Assembly (NCBI GenBank): GCA_025084515.1
Contig: JAJAGP010000337.1
Location: 1 to 64,000, forward strand
Reading direction: 5' to 3'
From: Ancistrus triradiatus
Taxonomy: Eukaryota; Chordata; Actinopteri; Siluriformes; Loricariidae
Length of the DNA stretch: 64,000 nucleotides
Part shown: in pieces, positions 22,301 through 33,700 of the stretch
Layout of the letters: the number at the start of each line of letters is the position of its first letter
Numbering within the stretch: the first letter of the stretch is position 1
Notes under the pieces: model-generated
What the model was told of the DNA's origin: nothing
Database searches by the model: none
Seen by the model: only the letters and a program-made list of their open reading frames with translations
Position numbers and translations under genes: made by a program

Positions 22301-24638
22301 CATATGCTTTTGTACCAAATAATAATTTTAATCACCAGTGGACATAACCTGTTTGAATTCACATCATTATTTAGTTTTTTTTTTTACCCAAATTGCTGCT
22401 GTTTTTGGAATGTGTTGCAGGCCTGAAATGCAGGGATGAATGTTTATTAACAAATTACATGAAGTTGACCAGATTAAGTATGACATGTCTTGGGTTCATA
22501 CTGTCTGCAGTGATATAAAAGTCAACGTACCGTATTTTTCGGACCATAAGGCGCATTTAAAATCCTTTAAATTTCTCAAAAATCGACAGTGCGCCTTTAA
22601 ATGCGGTGCGTCTAATGTATGAATTAATTCTGGTTGAGCCTTCTGACCTACAACCGATTGTAGATGGTACACGGCGCTCATAAATCTGTCAAAATGTTTT
22701 AGCACGGTCTTTGGTAGGTTACGAAGCTTACGGCAAACCTAGTGCGCAGCATAGCGGGGTAATACGGTATGTGCTTCACCATTACGGTGTGTGCATTCAT
22801 TCATTTATTTATATAACACAATGCTATCGGTCACGCAGTACAACATGGAAATAGAGCAGCTGCGAGAGAATTCAACATTAACGAATCAATGATACGGAAG
22901 TGGAGGAAGCAATAAGACGCCCTGCGCCAGGTAAAGAAGACCAAACTGAGTTTACGAGGGAACTTAAGAGTTTTGTTTCATTTCTTGCGCCTTATAACCC
23001 TTATAACGCTTTATGTATGAAAATATACCCGTTAGCAGCCGATCGTTGATATTGTGTCTTATAATCCGGTGCGCTTTATGGTCCGGAAAATACAGTAAAT
23101 GTAAGTAACACTGCCTTTTTGTTTTTCTTTTTATTTGTTTTTTTTATTTTTTTATTTCTTAGCCATCAACTTTTTTCTGATTTGGGGTTGTATTTCAGCT
23201 GGAGAAACGAGCACAAAATGCAGGATGGAGCAGCTCACAACAATCCAGCACCAGTAATTAGACATATAATTATAGAATTATAAATTATAAATATATGTAA
23301 TATATCTAGATTTTCAGATCTTCATTCATCCTGACATGGCCTGGAATGTGTGTCTCTACAGGTTTCACTAAGAACCTGGAATTCCTCCGACTCCTGGAGC
23401 TGCTGGGAGTTCCATGTATCTCTGTAAGTACACATGTCACCTTCAGAACGCCAGATTCAATTCAAATGACTTTGAGTGTTTGCTCCAGGCTCCTGCAGAT
23501 GCCGAGGCATTCTGTGCTCATCTGGTTACAAGCGGTGTGGTTGATGCCGTAGCCTCAGAGGACATGGACACACTGGCATTTGGAGGAACCGTCCTGCTTC
23601 GTCAGCTCAATGCAAAGAGATGCAGGTGAGGAGCAGTTTATGCAACAAAGGTTTTATAATTGTGTTGTGTTAATGTGTTATGTTATTAGAATAAAGATAG
23701 TGACCCATGCTTGGATTGGCTTAAGACACTTGGGTGATACGACGGTCTAATACCCTAGCCCACCACCGTGGTAATCGAAGTTCGAGTCTTGGTGGTGCTT
23801 TCAGGTGACCCTGACCGGGAAAAAGCATCTTAAAACTGGCTGTTTTTCAGCATCTCATATAACCGATTCTGTTCCGGTTACATTTAACTTGTGCAGTGCA
23901 TGATGGCGACAGCGGCAAAAACACAATCACACACAAACAGCATAGTGCTTTTACAAACTTTAAGTCAGAATTCAGTTTTTACGGAGCTTTAAACGAAGCT
24001 CAGTTACTCGCCGGTTTATTTGTGAGACTGCTGCTGACACATGTTCATGATGAGGAAGCGTTAAACTTTTGTTGTGCTTGATTGAGTGCTAGTTAGTCAA
24101 CTAAATAGTCTCTCTTTATATATCACATTACTAATGAGGGAACAGGGATTTATTTCAGACACTGCCGTAACTTCACTGTAGAAGCTCTTCAGTGAAGACC
24201 ATGGAGGAACATTTCTGAAAAAGTTCGGGACAACATTTAATAAGACGTTTAAAACAGCATCACCCCGCTAAATTTGCGGAATTTGACAAAACTAACAAAG
24301 GTGAAGAGGTTAAAGCTAAAGCTAGGGTGAGTGCAGAGCCACACACAAGCCCCTGATATCTTTCATTAGTAATGAGAAAACTTACATTTAAAGACGTGTT
24401 AAACAAAAATGTTTCTTTTTGCTGTCATTTATAATTATTAGAAAGAAAGAAAATCAGAATCGGCCAAAATCAGAGTTTGCCAATCATATGTTAAAACGAA
24501 TCTGCCAAGGAAATTGCAATCAGTTTAAAGGAACAGACAAAAGTCTTGTTTGCACGGTGCCCGACTCTTGTGTTTTCTGGGACTCGGTCACAGCAGTAGT
24601 GAGATAATGAATTGCCGATGCACCACCCAGGCGCTGTA

Positions 24639-24673
<35 letters not shown>

Positions 24674-24676
24674 TTA

Positions 24677-24710
<34 letters not shown>

Positions 24711-27700
24711 AATAATAATAAACACCAATAAACATAATTTTTGTGAGTGTTCATATTAGTACACATCATTATTGTTTGTTTATTAATCTGATGTTACAGT
24801 GAGGTCATTGAATACAACTTACCAAAATTACTGCAAGCCTTACAGCTGACACAGAAAGAGGTAAAAACATTTCTTTCCTCAATACTCACACTGTGCTTAT
24901 ATACAGGCAGCCCTCTGTATCCGCAGGAGACTGGTTCCCAGACTCTACAGGGCACAGATCTAACCTGTGTCTTATCAGCATGCAACTTATCAGGAGCGCC
25001 TGCCAGCTCACTCCACACTTGCTGTTTTTGCTGCTCTCTACCTGTGTATCCCGGCTGTACACTTGTTTGTCTCACTGCACACCGGTTCGCTGGTTCATCT
25101 GTTTGCTTGCTTCACTGGTTCATCTGTCTGTTTGCTGGTTTGTCTCTCTGCGTACTGGTCCATCTCTCTGCACTCTGTTTTGTCTCTGCTTGCTGGTTTG
25201 TCTCTCTGCACACAGATGTACCGGTGCCCAGAGAGACAAACCAGCAAGCAGAGACATGTAGACAATGTAGAGAGTTCATCTGGCATGCTGGTTCATCTCT
25301 CTGCATGCTGGTTCGTCTCTCTGCGCACTGGTTTATCTCTGCATGACGGTTTGTCTCTCTGCATTGCTGGCTTATCTCGATGCACACTGATCACCCTGAT
25401 ACAGCGTACTAATTTCTCTGCTATGTGTTTTATAAAACTTTAATAATGGTAACCTTTTGGACCACATATGTATAGCTATAGTTGTGCTTGAAAGTTTGTG
25501 AACCCTTTAGAATTTTCTATATTTCTGCATAAATATGATCTAAAACATCATCAAATTTTCACACAATTATTAAATATAGATAAAGAGAACCAGGTTAAAC
25601 AAATGAGACAAAAATATTATACTTGGTCATTTATTTATGGTCTAATGTTACATATTAGTGAGTGGTAAAAGTATGTGAACCTTTGCAACTAACGATTATT
25701 TTAATAATCGATTAATCGGTCGATTATTTTTTTCGATTAATCGATGAATCGGGTTTAAAACATTCTCCATCTTTATTCAGAAATAGAACATTGAATAACA
25801 GCAAATAAGTGCTTACAATAATTAAATAATAATAAATAAAATTTGTTAATGAAGTAATAAATAAAATAAATTAAGTAATAAAGAAAAATAAGTGCATCTC
25901 TGATGCAATCACTATATACAAACTAACTTTCTCATGCAAACTCACTCACTCCCTTTGTTTAGGAATTTTGCGTTGCAATGCAAAAAAGTCAGCATGTCAG
26001 CATGCTCCTGGCTAAGGCTGGCTCTCTTTTTAGAGACAATATTTCCTGCTGCAGAGAACAGACGCTCAGACGGTGTTGACGTACCAGGAATACATAAATA
26101 TGACTTTGCTAGCCTGGCCAATATAGGATATCGGTCTCTGTTAGCTTTCCACCACTGCATTGCGTTTTCTTCCTTGGCAATGTTTCTTTCACCAAAGTAT
26201 GTGATGACGTCATTTCTCACTTGGTTTTGAACATCCTCCCCTTCACTTGCTTTGTCCTCATCTTCACCATCAGAACCAAGGAGTGAATCCAATAGGGTGG
26301 CAGGAGGTCCTGATTCAGCATGTGGAGTATCAGTGGAGGTGCTACTGCAACTGCCATGCTGCTGCACATCCATCCCCCTTTTCTCTGCAACTGCCATTGT
26401 TTGCACTTTAGTTTGGACAAGTAGGACTTCTTCAGGTGAAAGAAACTTAAGTCTCCTAAACCTTGGGTCAAGGGCCGTTGCAAGAATCACTGTGTTAGGA
26501 GCTGTATCTGAGAAAGAAGTCTCCTCTCTCCGTTGCTCCTGTAGATGCTCTGTAGCAGTCAGTTGAAAAGCCTGGAGTGGGGCTGACTCGAAGGCAGCTC
26601 TCTGGGTGGACTTCAATAGCCCCTTCACAAGTGGAGGTATGGCAGATATTGTTGTGTATTTCTGTCCACTCATGAACACAGTGGCACATTCAAAAGGCTT
26701 GAGAGCTGCTGAAAGCTCTTCCAGCAGGTTCCACTGTTCTGGTTTCAAATCCAGGTACCTTTTGCCTCTCAGTGTGACAGAGCTGTTTGACAGTGTTGCT
26801 GTTACAGGCCACCTTTGCTCAAGCAGTCGGCCTATCATATAGAACGTACTGTTCCATCTAGTGCTAACGTCTTGAACAAGGCTGTGCTCAGGTGTGGCCA
26901 TTTGCTGTTGTTTGTCCTTGAGCTTTGTGGATGCCAGCTCGCTTTTCTTAAAATGTTGAACTAGACATCTTGCAGCCCCAATAGCTTTTTCAATGCTTGG
27001 ATGCTTCAATGCAGCATTGATCACAAGTTGCAAGGTATGGCCAGCGCAACGCACAGAGGACCATCCATGCTTCTCCATAAGGATGTTTGCCGCAGCCACA
27101 ACATTGGCACCATTGTCATGCACTATGGCGATGATTTTACTAACAGGAATTTCAAATCTAGCTACTACCTCCTCCAACCACTCTGCAATGTTAGATGCAG
27201 TATGTCTATCCTGCAGTGGCATGGTGGTGAGACAGATAGACTGCATGTCCCAGTCATCTGTGATGTAATGGCAGGTAATCCCAAGACAGGCTTCATTGGC
27301 TACACTTGTCCATATGTCAGCAGTGAGAGCAAGTTTGCTGTGGTTTGTGTTAATCGCAGTCCTCACTTCCTTGAAAATCTCTTCATATTTTCTCTCCATG
27401 AGTTTTGTAAAATGTGTCGTTGAGGGAAGAGTGTAACCTGGATTAAAGGTGCAGATCATTCTATTGAAGCCTTCATCTTCAGCCATGGACAGAGACCTCA
27501 TATCAGTGATGATCATGTTGAGGATGCTTTCAGTCAAGACAACTGCTTGTTTTGGTGTACATGTCTTTCCCATCATAAAGCCTGTCATTGTTTGCTGTTT
27601 TTTTCTGGAATGAGAGAGACAGTATAGTGTGAGTATGTATTATCGCACAATTTAAACAGGTCAATAAATGTCTGGTTGTATTTGCAGTATCAGGTTAAGA

Positions 27701-30700
27701 CATGTAAGTAGCCCAAAGAGCAATTAAATACAAGATACACACGTTGGCACAATATGTATCATAGTGTGTAAAATAAATTAATCAATTACGCAAATTTGAG
27801 TAGCTCTAATATGTTACCTTAATCCCTGTTTAAATGCAATTCATCCTGCCTCAGTTCTCACTCCCATACAGTGCAGTGTTCTCTCTCATACTTTGTCAGA
27901 AAATTAAAACTTGAAGCTTAATCAATAATTTCCACCATTGTGTACAAGTTATATGCATTTATAAAGCACATTTAAACACTGCTTAAGCGCTTAAACTCTA
28001 TCACTGTCAGTATCCAGCTAACAAGCAAAAAACAGCATCAATCGTGCTGTGCCCGTTCGCATAGTGTGAGTGCGCCGTTACGTTTCGTCACTTCAAAACG
28101 GAACAAACTCAGGATATTTGTGGTGACTTACCCTCTTGTTGAGCTCCCTTCATCCTCATCGGTGACTACAACATGTTTCCGTTTCAGGTGCTGCATCATC
28201 ATCGTGGTGCTCCCATGCCAGGCCAAATTGCGTTTGCAAAGCTTGCATGTTACACATTTTTTAGTTTTGTGATGTGTGAAGTGCTTAGTGTGAATGGCTT
28301 AGGCCGAACCTTCTTCTCTGCATCGGTCATGTTTCAGAATTTAATTACTTCGTAATTCTAAACTTATTTAGAAAGTTTCCGCCTCGCTCCGTTCAACTCG
28401 CTCAGATTTGTTTCCAGCGTGATGAAACGCCGCAGGTGACGTAAGCGGATATGACAAGCGAAAGACACAAATCGTGCGACACAATGAATCGATAATGAAA
28501 TTCGTTGCCAACGCTTTTACTAATCGATTATTATCGATTTTATCGATTCGTTGTTGCAGCCCTACTGCCATGCACACCATTGTTGTTCACTGTTCTTCTG
28601 ATGGTCGACTCATGAACATTAGCCAATGTGAGAGAGGCCTTTAGTTGCTTAGAAGTTACCCTGGGATCCTTTGTGACTGTTAGGGCCCGGCGGCCACATC
28701 TCGGAACGGGTGGCCAGCAGGGGCGCGCCCCACGACCCGGGACCGGCATCTCGTCTCGCACACTGCGTCCGCGTGGGACGCTCCCAGACGTTATTAATAA
28801 CACCTGAACCCCTGCCTATATTAATCGGCCCTAAGCGGCCCTCGCCGTCGCACCCTCACAGATCATCACGTTGTTCGCGACTCCGGTGATCGCTTTCATA
28901 CACCGTGCACGTCGGCACTGTTACGGTTTCCTTCCCGCTTCCCCCCCGGGTTATCGCTACTGACCTGTTATCGCCGGTTGGACTGCGTTTCCTCCAGGGC
29001 CAGAAGGTAACTCGCTCTTTGCAGAGAGCAAGTGGGGTAAAGCTGCAAGGCTTGAGGTACGGTAGGGCTTTAGTTGGTCAGCGTAGGCTTAGCTCCGCGG
29101 TCCTCCGTGCTTCCGCTAGCCATAGCTCGTCCCGGCTTCAGGTACCGTTCCTCGCCCCCTCTCCGCGACGGTACGTCCCGCGGATATTGTTGTGGGTTCC
29201 CGTTTGCTATCCCTCTCCTGAAGGGAATTCCCCCGCTCATCGGGACATTAAAGTTTCGTTCTCCGCTTCGCCTTTCTGCTGTTTTGCGGCGCGGCTGTTC
29301 GCGAGCCCTCCATTGCCTGCGCCTCGCTCGCCGGCGCATGCGTGTCACTCTCCCCCGCTCGCTCCGGCATCCCCCCTTCTCTCTCGGCTGCCGGCTGCAC
29401 GCACGCTGAGCTCTGCGTCAGGCGGAGCACTCAGTTCTCAGCGCTGTAGCCTTTTCGGGCTGGAAATATCCAGCCTCACGGGGTTTTTCCCGTGCATTTG
29501 CTTTCTTTGTTTCTTTGCGCTCCTACTCCGTTAAACGCTTGAACTTTATTCTGAGTCCGCTGTGGGCGGCCCTTGCTTTTGACGTTTCTTAACCCGTCTG
29601 CCCCCTGGCGCCCGTTGTCTGGCTGGGTGGCAAACCGGTTAAATTCCCGTCCCGGACGCAAGAGCTCCGGTTATCGAATCCCTGCTTCAGCAAGCTGGCA
29701 GGTTCCCTCAGGTTGTTTTCCCAGGCCTGTCCCTGAGTTGTATTACTTGTTTAACTTCCCAAGGGAGTTTCCTGCGCCTGTGTCCTCTCTCTCTCTTTTC
29801 CCAGGGTCCGATACCGAACCCTGACAGTAGGGTGCGACCAGCCATGGACGCAGCAGGTTCTCCTGAAACCCCCAAACCCCCCCTGTCCCTCACTGAGGTA
29901 CTGCAGATCCAGGGGCCGCCATCGGGCGTCATGAGCAATTGTTGGTCGAGATAACCGAACAACTGCAGACTTTGGGTGGAGCCATTCGGCAGTTGATCCC
30001 TGACCAACCTGCTCCACCTCTTGCGGTTCCTGACCGCAACCCCCCGCCCCCCCCTCCTCAAACAGACTCACAAGTGGCGACCCCGGAATGGTTCGATGGG
30101 GAGTCTGAGCGTTGCAGGGGGTTTCTACTGCAGTGCTCGCTGGTGTTCGAGCAGCAGCCGTCGAAATTCTCCTCTGATCGCTCCCGTGTGGCATACATGG
30201 TCTCGCTCCTCACCGGCAGGGCCTTGGCTTGGGCCACAGCCCTGTGGGAGGCCAAGGCTTCCGCCTGCACCACTGAGGAGCTGTTTGCAGACGCTCTTAG
30301 GCGCACGTTTTACCACCTCGGAGGGGGGCGTCGCCCTGCCCTTCGTTTGCTTGAGCTCTCCCAGGGCAACAGGCCTGCGTCTGATTACGTCATCGACTTT
30401 CGCACCGTGGCCACGGAGAGTCGTTGGGGTGAGGAGGCCCTTATGGCTGTCTTCGAGAAGGGGCTTAGCGAGCATCTTAAGGACGACCTTTCCACTCGTG
30501 ACCCTCCCGCTTCGCTGGCTGACTTCTATGACCTGGCCATTCTGCTTGACACTCGCAGGCGGCAGAGAGCCAGGGAAAGGGCGTCCGATCGCCACTCAGA
30601 TGGTCGAGCGGTAGGCCCCCAGGTCTTTTTCGCCTAACCGCGACCTCCCTACACCCATGGAGCTTGGGGGGGTCAGGGCCACGCCTTGTGACGACCGGAC

Positions 30701-33700
30701 CCCCAAATTCTCACGTAAGTCGGGAAACGCGGGGGCCGGGTCCGGCGGGGGAGGTCGGATCTAGGCGTTAACTCCCCTTCCCCCGCGGGGCTGTCCCTTC
30801 CCGCTCTCGTCAGCCAGGGAGGGGGCCCCAGGACCCGCCTTCGAGTTTGCATCGACTCGGGGGCGGAAGAGAGTTTCATCGACACGGCCCTGGCTCATCG
30901 ACTGGGCCTGCGCCTTGACCCCCTTACTCGCCCCTTACAGTTTAGGGCGGTGGATGGCCGGGCCCTCGGTTGCGATCCGGTTTCCCACTGCACGCAACCA
31001 GTGGACTTGCGGTTGGGTTCCCATAGCGAGAAAGTATCCCTTTTTGTCACGCAAGTCCCACTTGGGGATCGTGTTGGGGATCCCCTGGCTGTGGGCGCAT
31101 AACCCGCGGATCGACTGGCAGACCCAGTCGATCTTCGCCTGGGCCCCCCGCTGTCGGGAATCCTGTCTTGTCCCTCCATCACCTCTTCCATCCTCCTGTG
31201 ACGTCAGTCCCCCAGACATCTCCCGGGTCCCCGAACCGTACAGGGACCTGAGGGAGGTCTTCTGCAAGCGGCGAGCTCAGACGCTTCCGCCTCACCGCCC
31301 GTATGACTGTGCCATTAATTTGCAGTCGGGCACGCTGCCCCCCAGGGGGCGACTGTTTTCCCTGAGCTCCCCTGAGCGCAAGTCTATGGAGGGTTATATC
31401 AAGGAGGCCCTTGATCTGGGCTTTTTCAGGCCCTCCTCCTCCCCTGCGGGGGCAGGCTTCTTCTTCGTGGGGAAGAAGGACGGGTCCCTACGCCCTTGTA
31501 TCGATTACCGGGGCCTCAACGCCATCACCATCAAGGACCGGTACCCCCTGCCTTTGATGTCCTCCGCGTTCGAGGCATTGCAGAAGGCCAGCGTCTTTAC
31601 CAAGCTGGACCTCCGCAATGCCTACAATCTCATCCGCATCAGGCAGGGCGACGAATGGAAGACGCCGTTTCTGACACCCACGGGACACTATGAGTACCTT
31701 GTCATGCCGTTTGGTCTCATGAATGCCCCGGCCGTCTTTATTTTCAGTCACTCCCTAGAGGACCACATTGGTCACGTCCGGAGGGTCCTTCAGCTTTTGC
31801 TGGAAAACCGCTTTTTCGCTAAACTGGAAAAGTCGCTTTTCCACGCACCCTCGGTCGCCTTCCTGGGATTCGTCGTCTCCCAGGGGACCATGCGGATGGA
31901 CCCCGCCAAGCTCCGGGCCGTTGCCGACTGGCCGCAGCCCACCTCCCTCCGCCTTCTCCAGAGGTTTCTGGGCTTTGCCAATTTTTTTCGCCGGTTTGTT
32001 AGGGGCTTTAGTACCGTGGCAGCCCCCCTTACGGCGCTGACCCGCAAGGTCCCGGGGCCCTTCCGCTGGTCCAAGGAGGCCCAGCTGGCCTTCTTGGAAG
32101 TCAAGAGGCAGCTGACCTCTCCCCCGGTCCTCGTTTTTCCTGACCGGAGCTAACCTTTGTCCGTTGAGGTAACCCTCGGCTGGGCGTGGCGGCTGTCCTA
32201 TCCCAGCGCACCGGGCCGAGCCTTAAGCTTCCACCCCTGTGCTTACTTCTCCCATCGGTTTGTCCGTCCCCGGCTGAGCGTAATTATCCCATCGGGGACC
32301 GGGAGTTGCTGGCCGTCAAGTTGGCCTTAGACGAGTGGCGACACTGGCTGAAGGGTGCCAAGCACCCCTTTTTGGTCTGGACAGACCACAAGAACCTGGC
32401 CTACATCAGGCAGGCGAAACGACTCAACGCCCGTCAAGCACGGTGGTCCTGCTTCTTCGAGCGCTTCGATTTCACCCTGTCGTATCGGCCAGGTTCAAAG
32501 AACGTCAAACCCGACGCACTGTCCAGACAGTGGGATCCGCCTGAGTCGGACTCCGCACCCCAGCCTATCATCCCTGCCCCCCGTGTGGTCGCGACACTCA
32601 CTTGGGCCATCGACAAGGTTGTCGCCGCCGCCTTGCGCCACGAGCCTGATCCAGGCAACGGGCCCTCGGGCAGGACGTTTGTTCCGGCTTCCGCTCGAGC
32701 CCAGGTTCTGGAGTGGGGCCATTCTTCACGCTTCGCTTGCCACCCCGGGGGGACTCGAACCTACCAGTTCCTCCGTTGGCGCTTTTGGTGGCCGGGCATG
32801 CTCGCAGAGGTAAAGCGCTTCGTTGCTGCTTGCGAGATCTGCGCCCGGACCAGGACCTCGCGGTCCCGTCCGGTTGGCCTTCTCCACCCTCTCCCCATCC
32901 CCACGCGTCCTTGGTCCCACGTCTCCATGGACTTTATTACCGGACTGCCCCCGTCCAAGGGCATGACCGTCGTCCTGGTCATTGTGGACAGGTTCTCCAA
33001 GTTCCTGGCCCTGCATAAGCTGCCCTCGGCCAGGAAGACGGTGGATCTAGTTTTGCAGCACGCCGTTCGCGTCCACGGATTCCCCAGAGACGTGGTATCG
33101 GACCGTGGGCCCCAATTTGCCAGCCGGTTCTGGAAGGCTTTCTGCCAGCACATTGGGGCCGGGGCTAGCCTGTCTTCGGGCTTTCACCCCGAATCCAACG
33201 GCCAGGCGGAACGGCTTAACCAGGAGCTGGCCCGCATGCTCAGGTGCTTCACCCGGGACAGCCCGGCCACCTGGGCGGAACAGCTGCCTTGGGCCGAAAT
33301 GGCGCACAACACCCTGTGGCATTCGGCCATGGGCATGTCCCCCTTCGAGGCCCAGTTCGGCTTTCTGCCTCCTCTCTTCCCCGACCAGGAGACGGAGGTC
33401 AGGGTACAGTCGGCCAAACGGCTTGTCGACCGGTGCAGGAGGACCTAAGGTCAGGTCCTCCCTCCAGCGCAGCCGTGAGGCCATGCGGCGTCAGGCCGAT
33501 CGCAGGCGTCTGCCTCTTTCTGACCTGGCCAAAGGGTGTGGTTGTCCGCTCGGGATCTTCCCCTCAAAGGGGCCTCTGGGAAGCTAGCACCCAAATATGT
33601 AGGCTCGTTCAAGATCAGCCGACGCATCAACCCGGTTTCTTACCGGCTGGAGCTGCCCCCTTCACTCAGGGTGCACCCCACTTTCCACGTGTCGCGCCTC

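Larger units (their letters stand above)
25685..28563 (-). mobile_element. hAT element (Ac-like), antisense
   Basis: The right terminus reads, in reverse complement, AGGGCTGCAACAACGAATCG. The left terminus GCAACTAACGATTATTTTAA lacks the first bases. The interior holds a two-exon transposase gene. It is inserted in a Tc1 element within intron 7 of the FEN1-like gene. A target duplication is not visible because the left tip is lost. Confidence 0.88.

Noticed and set aside
23700..23870. A tRNA-like stretch with GGTCTAATACCCTAGC and GAAGTTCGAGTCTTGG.
   Set aside because: The cloverleaf cannot be completed; at best a SINE head.
24893..25443. Frames of 91-158 codons rich in CLSAHWF repeats.
   Set aside because: They are translations of a minisatellite on both strands.
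26252..26566. Plus-strand frames across 25.9-27.4 kb.
   Set aside because: They are antisense shadows of the hAT transposase.
28905..29534. A 209-codon frame and other long frames in the gypsy LTRs.
   Set aside because: They recur in both LTRs, have biased composition from GC-rich noncoding DNA and show no domain.
30021..30614. A 197-codon frame overlapping gag.
   Set aside because: Alternative frame of gag with no domain; the Gag frame has clear family text.
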